Source of the DNA: Hyaloperonospora brassicae
Lineage: Eukaryota; Oomycota; Peronosporomycetes; Peronosporales; Peronosporaceae
DNA: 64,000 nt
Direction: 5' to 3'
Assembly: GCA_947650285.1 (NCBI GenBank)
Contig: CANTFL010001461.1
Span: 102,625-166,624, forward strand
Shown here piece by piece: positions 1-9,197 of the stretch; the stretch's first letter is position 1; every line of letters begins with the position of its first letter. The position numbers and the translations under genes are program-made. The notes beneath the pieces are model-generated. The model was not told where the DNA came from. It saw only the letters and a list, made by a program, of their open reading frames with translations, and made no database searches.

Positions 1-478
1 ACGAGTCGCGAGGACGAAAGCGTCTACGACTACACAAACGACTACGAGTCGGACTCTGACGCCGATTTCATGGATGTGGGCAGACAAGTGAACAGAGTGG
101 CTTAACCTGCAGAACGCGGTGAGCGACCACGACCTGGTCCTAATACTATGGGTCGAGCAGGCAATATTGCTGAGCATGAGGTACGACCTGATCCACGTGA
201 CCAAGTCAATTGAGCGTCAGCGTCCAGACCACTTGAGAGAACGCCGACCATGGGATCCCTGTGAAGCATGTGGTGCAGCAGGACACGACGCTCACTTTTG
301 CAGACGCCGATGCAAATTCTGCAAACATGTGCACGACGTCGGAAGGTGCAAACTTTTCACCGAGTTCGAACGACTCACCAAATTCGTCAAGTCATCGATC
401 GATCTAACAACTGTGCCCGAAGAACTCCAACATATCTATTCGCCATGCCATATAATCTTGGAGGCTCGCCGACTTTGA
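1..478 (+). pseudogene. Element Z gag C-terminus with zinc knuckles
   Basis: Positions 1-105 read in frame 1 as an acidic, Ser/Tyr-rich tail (ESDSDAD) ending in TAA. From 119 another frame gives two CCHC zinc knuckles: CEACGAAGHDAHFC (C-X2-C-X4-H-X4-C), followed by CKFCKHVHDVGRC. The acidic tail followed by knuckles is the same order seen at the end of B1 and B3 Gag. Such knuckles bind genomic RNA during packaging in Ty3/Gypsy elements. The tail and the knuckles lie in different frames, so there is a frameshift near 105-119. Gag N-terminus and capsid lie outside the window. It is clearly retrotransposon Gag; its subfamily is less certain. Confidence 0.75.
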
Positions 479-780
479 CTGGGTCGAGAAACAACGGGCT
501 GCCACAGTCAGTGGAACCAGCAGTCGACGCGAACTACGTGTTTGCTTTTGTTGGAGACACAAGAAGGCCCGGCGATGAAGCGTGTGGACGGTTAAATAGA
601 GGAGAGAAATCCGCCGTAAATGTCAACTACCGACGAAAAAGTCGATGGTGAAAGAGCGATGGCTCGGATGGACGCATCACCCAACTCTCGGCGACAGATG
701 GAATAGGAAAATCCACTGAAGTTTCTAAAAGGGGAGCAATAGGATGGTGGCCGTCAAGGAAGTTCGATCGGAGTATAAGA
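479..780 (+). other. Spacer between Z gag and protease
   Basis: No convincing gene. In B1 and B3 the matching stretch links the last zinc knuckle to the protease and is low-complexity and basic. Here it has stops in all frames and no motif I recognise. Confidence 0.4.
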
Positions 781-1215
781 ATGAGAGCTTTTGCGATGGG
801 GGCAGCGAATAATCAACAGAATCAGATCCTGTTGGACACAGGAGCAAACATCTCAGCGATAAGTGAATCGTTTGCACGAAAGCTTAAGCTCCGAGGTCGA
901 ACGAGCACGAACAAGCAGATCGAAGTGCAAGGGATAGGGGGGTCAAAAGTAGTCACGACGTCACGGGTTACGGTCAAGATAACACTGGGGTGGAAGGTGT
1001 TCCATGAATTCGAAGTACGGATCATGCCACATCACGCGGAGGTAAACCTAATACTCGGAACAGACTTCATGATACCAGATGGAGTCCGTCTAGATCTCTT
1101 CAATTCGACAGACAAATTACCCCATGGACTAGTTGTGCCACTCCTTAAGTCGGCGAAAGAAGTCGACGGTCAGGAGTGGGGAGAGAAGTCACAGGGGGAC
1201 CCAGAGATACCATGA
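781..1215 (+). pseudogene. Element Z retropepsin-like aspartic protease
   Basis: A 144-residue open stretch with the retropepsin layout. The catalytic motif DTGA is at 835-846, preceded by hydrophobic residues (ILL) as usual. The second hydrophobic block LILGTDFM follows about 70 residues later, corresponding to the ILG flap-end signature, and leads into GVRLDL, which is also found after the B1 protease. In Ty3/Gypsy elements this enzyme cuts the Gag-Pol polyprotein in the particle. The catalytic Asp is intact. The enzyme is normally embedded in a polyprotein, so the start shown is only the first in-frame ATG. Confidence 0.8.
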
Positions 1216-1238
1216 ATATGGATCAACGATAGCCTGAG

Positions 1239-1559
1239 GTGCTCAAGCCGCAGCGTCAACAAACAATTGGATCCACACACGAGCTGTATGCTCGTCGACT
1301 GCCCGCACTACTACCCACAATCATACATAACAGGAAAGGGAAAGCGACGACGGTCAGAATAACCAATTTCGCATCACGGGTAACGACATTTCCAGCACAT
1401 TTCCCGATCGTAGTATGGATGCCACACGGTACGTTACCACGAGATGAAGGATACGTACGCGTGAATTCGTCGAAGTACAGAGATTGGCAAGTGCTAGCGT
1501 ACGAATATGTCTTGGACAAACAATTGAATCAGAAAGAGAAAGTTTTGTATGAGGAATAA
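1239..1559 (+). pseudogene. Element Z post-protease conserved domain
   Basis: About 100 residues with the pattern VRITNF...FPIVVWMP...VRVNSSKYRDW. The same pattern follows the protease in B1 (14160-14400, frameshifted) and sits in B2 at 22570-22840, so it is a real conserved part of B-type polyproteins. It looks like a beta-rich, dUTPase-like or linker fold, but I cannot name it. It ends in TAA at 1557-1559, just before the A1 LTR. Function unknown. Confidence 0.5.
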
Positions 1560-1575
1560 TTGTGCCGACAACCAC

Positions 1576-1968
1576 TGTAACGGGGCAGCCCGTTACATGG
1601 AATTGTCACTTTAAAGAAAGAATGACAATAAAGAATATTAAGTTATGTATTCTTTGAACAATATCACCGATAGTGGTGATATTGGTGAAGCGATCAAAGG
1701 GTCTGCTCATTGGTTGGTATCTTGATGATATCAACCCAACAATCGCCGCAAGACGCGCGGAATGAGTGGTGACGAGACGTCACCACATACTCAGTTAGAT
1801 TAACATAATTAAGTCAGGTTAAACAGATAGACAGTAACAAAAGACTTAATTTTATTAATATAACATTTTTACTTTTCCCTTATCTACGCTTCCTCGTTTG
1901 CCTCGTGTACGCTTGTCGGGGTACCGATACCCTTGCGTTAAGCTCACGCAAGGGTGTGCCCCGTTACA
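1576..1968 (+). repeat. 5' LTR of element A1
   Basis: 393 bp bounded by TGTAACGGGG and CCCCGTTACA, a perfect 10-bp terminal inverted repeat with the canonical TG...CA ends. The same start recurs at 9171 behind a purine tract, which confirms the left end. It contains several perfect hairpins (1576-1597, 1659-1684, 1929-1955 and others). An AT-rich stretch around 1845-1880 may carry the promoter. Confidence 0.88.
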
Positions 1969-1970
1969 CC

Positions 1971-1988
1971 TGGTAGCACTTTGTAGTC
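1971..1988 (+). promoter_or_regulatory. Primer binding site of A1
   Basis: TGGTAGCACTTTGTAGTC starts two bases after the LTR. It begins with TGG, which pairs with the CCA end of a tRNA primer. The tRNA identity was not determined. Confidence 0.6.
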
Positions 1989-2012
1989 CTTCCAAGGACC
2001 ACAGCATCCAAT

Positions 2013-3184
2013 ATGAACATGTTAAATGATGAAGAGACCTTTCACGCCACGCGTGAAGGGTTTACCCATTTGAGTGACATCGAATGGAGTGCGGTAGAAC
2101 GAATGAGTTCTACCGTAGGCGAGTTCGCCATTAGCGCCATGTTGGAGCCTCTAGACAGAGACCAACAACATGCCGCTATAGCCAGGTTATTTCAAAATGA
2201 ACTTGTCGCCGAAAGGGAGAAAGTAGCCTTGCTTCACCAGCAAGGCTCTCAACAGGCCGAGCAGTTGAGAGGACTCGGTGCTCAACAGACGGAGCTGTTG
2301 AGACAGCAGTAATTCCATGCTGCTGTGGGCGGGACGGCACATGCGCGTCGTCCCAAGGTCATGAAGTTCGACATCTCCAAGTACAGTGGAGTCCCGAAGG
2401 ACTCCCTGTTACTATGGTTTTTCGAACTCGACAGAGCCTTAAGGGCTCGTCGCGTCGAAGATGAGCAAATGAAACTCACATTTGCTCAGACCCACTTGGC
2501 AGGGCGTGCCAAAAATTGTTCCCTGGGACTCGAGAGTAGGGACCCAAATGTGTTTAGGTTGCTAGATGACTTCAAGTCCCGGCTCAGACAAACGTTTTAG
2601 CCGCCACGGGTTGAGTTCAGGGCTCGTTCAGAGCTCCTGAAACTCAAGCAGGGTAACCGTGATGTGCACGCTTACGCTGAACATATACGACTCCTCACGA
2701 TTAGTATAACTGCTAAGTCAGTCCATGAACACACGTTGATTGCGGTGTTCATGCAAGGGCTCGCAGAGGACCTGTCAGGAGCCACCTGTTCCGCCTTGAG
2801 CTGAATATGCTGGAAGATGCGAAATCAGCCGCGGAACAGGGAGGCTTAAGCATGAGACAGGCTCATGCTAGCTCAAACTCTTATCGTCCACCGAGACGAC
2901 AAGAGATCGGAGGTCCAGAACCAATGGACCTCTGCTATGTTAAGGGCGAGTGACCTCGCTCTTCGAACAACAAGCGATTGCAGAAGTGCAATCGCTGTGA
3001 GAAGTTAGGGCACTACGCATACGAGTGTAGTGCTCCACGCCCAGTACCAAACAGTAATGGTCGTATGGACGACCATTCACCAAAAAGGGCAATAGTCGTG
3101 GGTCCAGCGCTGTTACGAAGCCGCAACAGCGAGACGGACCATCAAAAAATGGTCGGGGTCAGTAAAGGCGGAGCACCCTACTGA
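2013..3184 (+). pseudogene. Element A1 gag (capsid and zinc knuckle)
   Basis: Gag starts at an ATG 44 bases after the LTR. An N-terminal Gln/Glu-rich, coiled-coil-prone region (2013-2312) is followed by a capsid region with the retrotransposon-gag feel (KFDISKYSG at 2361 on, then LLWFFELDRAL and, after 2600, VHAYAEHIRLL). A CCHC knuckle, CNRCEKLGHYAYEC, is encoded near 2983-3024. Frame-0 stops occur at 2310-2312 and 2598-2600, a frameshift lies near 2780-2810, and the knuckle is in another frame. Gag forms the cytoplasmic particle and packages RNA. This copy cannot make a full-length protein without several readthroughs. Confidence 0.82.
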
Positions 3185-3215
3185 TCCAGCAACATCAACA
3201 GAATTTTCAAATCTC

Positions 3216-3572
3216 ATGACGAAAGTTGCTCCAGATACACAATCATTGTGTGTCTATGCACCTGGTGATGAAGTGTCCCTCATCACCTTGAAGTTGAAAG
3301 CGACAAATGATTTGTCGCTTCGTGCCCTAGTAGACTGTGGGGCGTCGAACAACTTTGTTCGTCGCCAGTCACTAGAGGGTCGTAGGCTCAAGTTTGTTGA
3401 GCGCGACATTCCCCTCACAAGGATGACGGTGCGCCTTGCAACAGGCGCATCGATTACCGTTGAGAAACGTGTAGTAGGAATCCACTACACGTTAGAGGGC
3501 GAACAGTACGATGATGACTTCATCGTACTGGATCTGGATGACAAGTCTGATGTCATCCTAGTACTACCTTAG
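3216..3572 (+). pseudogene. Element A1 aspartic protease
   Basis: Retropepsin with the catalytic motif DCGA at 3333-3344, preceded by LRALV. A DVILVLP block near the end corresponds to the conserved ILG-x-P segment. The reading frame stops at TAG 3570-3572, where the family usually has Trp followed by LR, so a Trp codon has probably become a stop. A frameshift follows, and the next open stretch at 3593 begins with the typical SWQ...VKM continuation. The Asp-Cys-Gly-Ala variant replaces the more common Asp-Ser/Thr-Gly; Cys at that position occurs in some Gypsy proteases. Confidence 0.8.
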
Positions 3573-3592
3573 CTCAGATATACGAGCCAATA

Positions 3593-3952
3593 GTGAGCTG
3601 GCAGCATCTATCCGTGAAGATGCCTGGCGCTTGTTCATCAGATGGCCATCTGATGAGCATCTTGGAGCGTCCACAAGCGTGTGGATGTTCTGCGAGTGAG
3701 TGCGATAGCCTCACTTGCGGTCTGGTCGTTCGCTCGACCGCACAAGATCACAGTGTAGTTAATCACTACACTGTGGAGCAAGCTCCCGGCGGCTGTACAG
3801 AAGTACAGGCCGCGCCGAAGGTCCACAACTCGACAAGTCGAGTGGACCGGGACGTGGATGCACGCCTAGCGGGCGACATCCTAGCAAGAGTAAACCGGTT
3901 GCCCACAAGCGGCAACACGGATATCCTAGGTCGACTGGAGGGTAGACCGTAG
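3593..3952 (+). pseudogene. Element A1 pol linker between protease and RT
   Basis: An open stretch of 119 codons that starts with the tail of the protease domain (SWQHLSVKMP) and then becomes a variable, Ser/Asp-rich linker. No catalytic motif. It ends in TAG at 3950-3952, and the next open frame begins 17 bases later in another frame. The DNA under it is rich in perfect hairpins (3635-3656, 3749-3775), so its amino-acid sequence may be partly a by-product of that structure. Confidence 0.5.
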
Positions 3953-3969
3953 AGGATCGGTACCTAAAT

Positions 3970-5499
3970 TTGGTTGCACAGCCACAGTCAGAAGACGTCG
4001 AGAAAATAAGTCCCCACGTACTTGAGGAATTAATTCCTCAAGAGTCACTTGCTGAAGGATTAGGCCTTCAGAAACCTGTGGAACGAAGTTCCCAGGGAGT
4101 AACCGAGACGTTGAACGTCTTGGTTAATGACGGATCAAGCGTAGGCGCTTATACGCTTGATCTGATTGTGCCTCCAAAGTTAACTTCGGAGATAACTCAG
4201 TTGCCAACGCTAGAACCGAAACGGTTCTTGCGTGATCTGCGTAGTGGCAAAGTCAAGCAGATCTGCATACTCGTCACAGAGGATGAGTATGTGGCCGATA
4301 TTCGGTTGGCCACAGTATTTGCTGAGAACGAACGGGTTCTCAGCAGCTCACCGATGGACGAAATTGTCCTCAATGAGAAGACTCGGATTGAGCGATACGC
4401 GTCCCAATCCTGGAAGTTGCTTCAGGCAAATCCTTTGTTGAAGGATTTGATCGAATTCAAGGACGTATTTCCTGAATCCGTACCTTACGAGTTGTCTAAG
4501 GACAAAGGCACTCGACACGAGATCGAGCTTAAACCGGGCTTGAAGTACTGTGTCATGAAGCAGTGGCCACTGCCTCGTGAACAAGTACTAGCGATCGACA
4601 AGTTCTTTTCCGATCGCTTAGCAGCGGGCCATGTGAGGGCATTAACTTCTCTTCACAGCTCTCCGACCTTCTGTGTGCGAAAGGCCACAGGAGGATGGCG
4701 GATAGTGCACGCATTCAACAAATTGAATGCTGCAACGGTACCGGCTCAGACGCCGATACCGAGGAAGGACGTAATCATAGATGGTATGTCAAAGAGTACC
4801 ATCTTTTCGTCCATGGATCTGATGGATGGGTTCTATCATATCCTCATGCGTGAACGGGACATCCCGTTTACGGCAGTGAGTACCCCCAGCGGAATGCTGT
4901 AGGAGTGGCTAGTGATGACACAGGGGCTGAGTAATGCCCCTGCTACTTTCAACAGATGTGTTACAAATCTGTTGAGACCGGTGCGTGACTTTGCACCAAG
5001 TTACTTCGACGATGTCTTCGTCCATAGCCGGGCAATGGACGGAAAGACGGACGTTGAAGTTCACAGAACTCACGTTCGTCAAGTCCTTCAACTTATGCGC
5101 AAGCATAAGTTGTATGCCAACCTCAAGAAGTGTATATTCGCGGCTAGCGAAAACCCACTTCTTGAATGCATCGTGGGTAAACACGGCGTACTCCCCGATC
5201 CCGAGAAGATCAAGGCGATCATCGACTGGCCTGTGCCAATCGATGTAAAAGGACTTCGGAAGTTCCTTAGTAAAGCGGCGTACTTGCACAAGTACTCTCG
5301 CAACTACTCCAAGATGACTGTTCATCTTTCCTGGTTACTCAAGAAAAATGTCAAATGGTCATGGAACGCTGAGTGCCAGCGTTCCTATAAAGGTATTAAG
5401 CAAAGCTCGATGCAGTCGCCGATATTGGCGATTGCAGATCAGGACAGACCATTTCATGTGGTCTGTGACGCCAGAGATTTTGCAATCGGCTGTGCGTGA
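3970..5499 (+). pseudogene. Element A1 reverse transcriptase
   Basis: Reverse transcriptase of Ty3/Gypsy type in frame 1. Seen in order: HEIELKPG and PLPRE (fingers, about 4519-4580), GGWRIVHAFNKLN (4690-4730), the first catalytic Asp in SSMDLMDGFY (Asp at 4816-4818), GLSNAPATF (4925-4950), and the YFDDV box at 5002-5016 carrying the Asp pair. LKKC, LPDPEKI and RKFL blocks follow. It copies element RNA into DNA in the particle. One in-frame TAG at 4900-4902 splits it just before the GLSNAP block. All three catalytic aspartates are kept, so a single stop is the main visible lesion. Confidence 0.9.
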
Positions 5500-5840
5500 A
5501 TGCAGTTTGACGCAGATGGCGTGGAGCGCGTCATCTGTTATTAGTCGAGCTAGCTGCAAGCAGCTGAGCGCAATTACGCAGTGTATGACAAGGAACTCCT
5601 TGCCATGAAATATGCACTGGCTAAGTTTCGGGTCTATCTCTTGGGAGATAGACCGTTCATCGTGTATACCGACCATGCGTCACTACGCACGGCCGTAAAC
5701 AGCCCACACCTCTCGCAGAGAATGGCGAGGTGGCTGTCTTTCTTCGCGGAGTACATTTTCTCCGTGAAGTATAAACCAGGACAACTGAACGTCGTCGCTG
5801 ATGCGCTTTCGCGCCGGCCAAATTTCGAGCCGGTCTCACA
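5440..5840 (+). pseudogene. Element A1 Gypsy-type RNase H
   Basis: RNase H follows RT in the same frame. Acidic residues are all present: Asp in CDARDFAIG (5467-5469), Glu in YDKELLAM (5593-5595) and Asp in YTDHASL (5671-5673), then the ADALSRRP tail that ends the domain in most Gypsy elements. It removes RNA from the RNA-DNA hybrid. A cluster of stops at 5497-5555 interrupts the middle. Only this one RNase H is present in A1, unlike the B family, which has two. Confidence 0.88.
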
Positions 5841-6825
5841 ATCCAACAGTGAGGATAAGCCCACTGAAGCTACACTGACAGCCAGTGTTCCGTCGTCAAG
5901 CTTACTTGACGACGTACGAAAGGCGTACGCAGAAGATAAGGATCTCCTGCGATTAATGGATCATCTGGTGCATCCATCCAGGAAATCATTGAAGTATTTA
6001 CCGGCTTTGTACCGATCCGATGAGGATCGGTACACAACGATTAACGGACTGTTATATTATACAGCCGTTGACGGCGACACGCCTCGTATCGTCGTCCCCA
6101 CTCATAATGATTTGCGATTACGCATCATGAATGAGTGTCACGATGCCCCAACAGGCGGCCATCGTGGGAGAGAAAAGACTTAACTCACGGTAAGTCGTGA
6201 CTTTAACTGGCCCCGCCAGTATCAGTTTGTACGCAAGTACATACGTGCTTGCGAGTTTTGTCGACAGGTGAAGCCTAGTCCTTCATCTCGCGCAGCATTG
6301 CAACCTATGCCAGTTCCGGTAGAGTGCTGGCAGTCCATTTCAATGGATTTCGTCTTCGGTTTTCCGAAGACGACCACAAGAATAATGGCATTCTTGTGTT
6401 TGTTGACCAATTCAGCAAGATGGTTCATCTTGCTGCTGTCGCTGAGTCGATCAAGGCTCAACGTTGTGCTCGTGTCTTTCTAGACACGGTCTCTAGACTC
6501 CGCGGGTTACCCCGTGAACTCGTATCCGACCGTGACCCTCGGTTCACGGCGGCATTTTGGAAAATCGTGTTCCGTTCTCTTGAAACACGATTGAAGATGT
6601 CTACTTATGACCATCCGAAAAGAGATGGTCAGACGGAACGTGCGAACTGTGTCCTTGAAGAGATCATCCAAAGATGTCCACTCGTTTTCGAGCTGGAGCG
6701 AATTCCTACCCATGGTGGAATTCGCCATCAATAATTTGGTGCATGCTTCAACCCAGCACACACCGTTTTACGTGAATCGCTTACGCCATCCACGTGTGCC
6801 CACCCTTTTAGAGTGTGACTCTTAG
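5841..6825 (+). pseudogene. Element A1 integrase zinc and catalytic domains
   Basis: The HHCC zinc region is recognisable: GGHRGREK (about 6156-6180) and, after a TAA at 6181-6183, CEFCRQVKP. The catalytic core follows: Asp in SMDFVFG (about 6340, frame 1), Asp in SDRDPRF (about 6525, frame 0) and Glu in DGQTERAN (Glu at 6636-6638). Then FLPMVEFAINN and TPFYVN, back in frame 1. At least two frameshifts (near 6360 and 6650) plus the TAA break it. D, D and E are all retained. Integrase inserts the cDNA into the genome. A G-run at 6832-6839 just downstream may mark another indel. Confidence 0.88.
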
Positions 6826-7079
6826 ATAAGGGGGGGGCAGGGACTTGCTCGAGCAAAAACCGTTTTGGCTCTTGCTCATCACGTGTCGACGCTAACGTCG
6901 TCACGTATGATGCCGATGTCGATCAGGTCGAGATCGATGAAGAAGATCACCTCAATAATAACGACGACGCTATTATTGACTCGAACGATGATGACGATTC
7001 TGGTATATTCAGCATCGTCAACGATTATGCCAGCGAGGAAGAAGACAACCTCGCTGAAGAAGATAACAATCTCTTAGCA
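6826..7079 (+). pseudogene. Acidic insertion in A1 integrase
   Basis: Between the integrase core and its C-terminal domain lies a stretch that reads as a strongly acidic segment (runs of Asp, Glu and Asn, then FSIVNDYASE and [10 protein letters not shown]). A2 has the same insertion at 63043-63260, with FSIVNDYASE and [10 protein letters not shown] conserved and the acidic part diverged. It is therefore a real module of this family, not decay. Function unknown; acidic segments can bind basic chromatin proteins. Confidence 0.6.
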
Positions 7080-8057
7080 GTGCGCACGAAGCGCACTGAA
7101 AGACAAAACAACGAGTCAGAAGAGAACTTCCTGCTGAATCGAGAGGCGGTAGTCAGTTTCGTTCAGGACTCCATCGCAAATGCGGTGGACCGTCAGAAAC
7201 GGAACGCATACAAGAATGGAAGAGCATATGTTCTTTTATTTAAGGTTAACATCCTAGTACTACTGTCTACGGTAAACTTACCTGGACATGCAGTCACTAG
7301 TGTCGGCAGTGGTAAACTACTGCCGAAGTACATTGGGCCATTTCGAGTGTTGCATCGTAAGGGCAATGCATACACGATCGAATTGCCACGTTGGATGCGC
7401 ACGCATCCTACGTTTGACGTGGGGCGACTCAGGCCGTTCTGTCGGTACGAGCCTTCTTCTTCCGATGAAGATAGCCCCCACGTTCAAGAACATCCATCAA
7501 GTTCTTGCGTTCGCGCTCCAGACGATCCGTCTGGTCGCGCAGATATGATACCTCGGAACTCAACCGAGATATCTCCCCGCGAGCTGTCGCCAGCTCGCCG
7601 AAAATGGAGCGGACATCCCGCTCGACCTGAAGCTGCGCTGTGGCGTAATCGGCGCGTTCTCTCGCCCGATCAGCCTCGCGATCCTTGCGGTTCTTCCGCC
7701 CGGTATCAGTCAAAGCGTAGCGCCGGTCGCGCTCGTGCTTCAAGTCATCGTGCAATTCATCGATTGCGCGATCCATCTCGTAAGGGTCGAGATGGTGAAC
7801 CGAATCATCTGGAGGAGGTTTTTCCTCCTCCACCACATCCTTTGGTGGATGCTCACGGTTATCAGCGCTTTCTAGTGGAGCGTATCTTGAATCACCGTAA
7901 CGATTCAGGATCAAGGACGAGCTACCTCGTCCAGTGGCGGGGGTATCCACCCTCTTGGAACAGCTGGGATCCCCGCTCTCAGCTGTTGATGGACGTTGAA
8001 GGTCTCGTCCGCCAGTATGACGAGACTCATCCGATTGGTCCGAGGTCCCATCGGTAA
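7080..8057 (+). CDS. A1 integrase C-terminal domain and chromodomain
   Basis: Open for 325 codons as the 3' end of pol. The first part is the integrase C-terminal domain, with the GPF signature at about 7336 (KYIGPFRVL) followed by YTIELP and [13 protein letters not shown] linker of about 135 residues (7440-7850) follows, then a chromodomain at about 7858-8030: [24 protein letters not shown] and a closing helix [10 protein letters not shown]. Chromodomains on Gypsy integrases bind modified histone tails and steer integration to heterochromatin. The linker and the chromodomain are encoded opposite an antisense ORF, so the DNA here is open on both strands. Confidence 0.85.
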   Translation: MRTKRTERQNNESEENFLLNREAVVSFVQDSIANAVDRQKRNAYKNGRAYVLLFKVNILVLLSTVNLPGHAVTSVGSGKLLPKYIGPFRVLHRKGNAYTIELPRWMRTHPTFDVGRLRPFCRYEPSSSDEDSPHVQEHPSSSCVRAPDDPSGRADMIPRNSTEISPRELSPARRKWSGHPARPEAALWRNRRVLSPDQPRDPCGSSARYQSKRSAGRARASSHRAIHRLRDPSRKGRDGEPNHLEEVFPPPPHPLVDAHGYQRFLVERILNHRNDSGSRTSYLVQWRGYPPSWNSWDPRSQLLMDVEGLVRQYDETHPIGPRSHR

Positions 8058-9047
8058 ACACGCGCCCTAGGCGCTTGTAGACGAATTGCAAGTTTGAAAT
8101 CGCGTCACGCATCTCAGCCGGGATGTGTGCCCTCCCCCAGGGCGAATCTAGGGAATAGACGTCCCTCTGCGCACGCTGCGAGTTGTCAGCACAACTCGCG
8201 CAAGGGTCTTCCCAAGTGAGGCATGGAATGCCGGCCATACTTGATAAACGATGCAACCGGTACCTAGCACCGGTTGGCGTTCGCTTTTCGAAGCTGAGGC
8301 GTACTGCCTCAAGCTTCTTGAGCCACCCTTCTCGTCCAAAATTCTTTACGTTTTGGACGAACGCGTTCCACGCTGCCAAAAGCGAGTTTTTGTCACGCCT
8401 TTGGTTGCTGTTATACCATCGATGTCTAAGAAGGACATCGAGATAAAATCCTCTACAGTGCGAAAGTTTCTCGCGCTGGAATCCAAGCCATGAAGCTCGG
8501 TTGCATCGAATAAAGGTATTCGATGGTGTTAGTTTGTCTCGTGAGACAAGCTATTGATGATCCGTTCGGGCAGACGCCACGGCTTCGGCTCATAACGGTT
8601 TGAAGTGGTACCTCTGTTGTTACCACGGCTCCCAGAATGACGACGGCTCGCGCCATCGTCATCACGCTCGTTCGAAGAAGCACGAGTCGGCGGTGGTAAG
8701 GAGTAATACTCCTCACCACTCTGATCACCTTCATCATCACTGCCGAACAGACTGAGCTGCAACTCACGAATCCGTTCGTTCGGCAGTGGACTTAGCGAAT
8801 ACTGAGGCGTCGCCGTTGATCTAGACGCCTCTGAAACATTGCCCGAGTCAGACACGTCTGACGTGCCGGAATAGATGACCTCAACGTCAGCGTCATCATG
8901 CGCACGCGGTGAGGTGCCGCGTGCACCTGCAGCACCTGTTGCTGCAGGCGAAGAAGGAGCATCAAACGACGAATCGTCTGCCGCAGAGGCTGGCACAGCA
9001 GCAGGCTGTGCGGGTCTTAAGTCACCCCTCATAGACATGTTAACCAT
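7429..9047 (-). pseudogene. Antisense ORF of A1 with coiled coil
   Basis: Two long minus-strand open stretches, 9047-8529 (172 codons from an ATG) and 8379-7429 (316 codons), belong to one frame broken by a single TAA at about 8529 and a one-base shift near 8380. The intervening 50 codons read on without other stops. The N-terminal third is low-complexity: Ala/Ser/Pro-rich, then acidic (DEGDQSGEE) and Arg/Gly-rich. The middle is unremarkable. The C-terminal 110 residues are a clear coiled coil rich in Arg, Glu and Leu ([10 protein letters not shown]). I know no family match. It lies tail-to-tail with pol, overlaps the sense chromodomain, and starts 120 bases from the 3' LTR. The coiled-coil end recurs in A2. 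Confidence 0.6.
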
Positions 9048-9154
9048 GCGAGGTCAAGCGGAAAGTGAATGGAACGGACCCAACAAGTGCTCCCTGTCCC
9101 AATGGCGACCAACGGGTGGCCACCATATTTTCGATAGTCACACAGAGACTATCA

Positions 9155-9170
9155 GTTAAGGCGGGATGAT
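9155..9170 (+). promoter_or_regulatory. Polypurine tract of A1
   Basis: The purine-rich AAGGCGGGATGA ends directly before the TGTAACGGGG start of the 3' LTR, as expected for the plus-strand primer. Confidence 0.6.
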
Positions 9171-9197
9171 GTAACGGGGCAGCCCACTACATGGAAT
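9171..9197 (+). repeat. 3' LTR of A1, first 27 bases
   Basis: Matches the start of the 5' LTR at 1576 (TGTAACGGGGCAGCCC, then ACATGGAAT) with a small difference in the hairpin arm (CACTACA instead of CGTTACA). It is cut by the B1 LTR, which begins at 9198. Confidence 0.85.

Larger units (their letters stand above)
1..1575 (+). mobile_element. Element Z: Ty3/Gypsy gag-protease remnant
   Basis: A Gypsy fragment that enters from the left window edge and stops where the A1 LTR begins. In order it holds a Gag acidic tail, two zinc knuckles, a spacer, a retropepsin and the domain that follows the protease in the B family. Its protease and post-protease domains resemble B1 more than A1, so it is probably a diverged B-type relative interrupted by the A1 insertion. 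No LTR, RT or integrase of Z lies in the window. The boundary at 1575/1576 is set by the first base of the A1 LTR. Confidence 0.75.
1576..9197 (+). mobile_element. Element A1: chromodomain Ty3/Gypsy retrotransposon
   Basis: A nearly full-length Gypsy element in the order LTR, primer site, gag, zinc knuckle, protease, RT, RNase H, integrase, chromodomain, antisense ORF, polypurine tract, start of 3' LTR. RNase H before integrase defines Ty3/Gypsy, and a C-terminal chromodomain defines the chromovirus type. Its 3' LTR is cut after 27 bases by the B1 LTR. I did not find the missing remainder of that LTR elsewhere in the window. Several stops and frameshifts in gag and pol show it is defective. 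The whole element is densely filled with perfect short inverted repeats. Confidence 0.92.

Noticed and set aside
4909..5325. 138-codon minus-strand ORF opposite A1 RT
   Set aside because: It lies directly opposite conserved RT blocks. Palindromic hairpin codons tend to keep both strands open, so this is a shadow.
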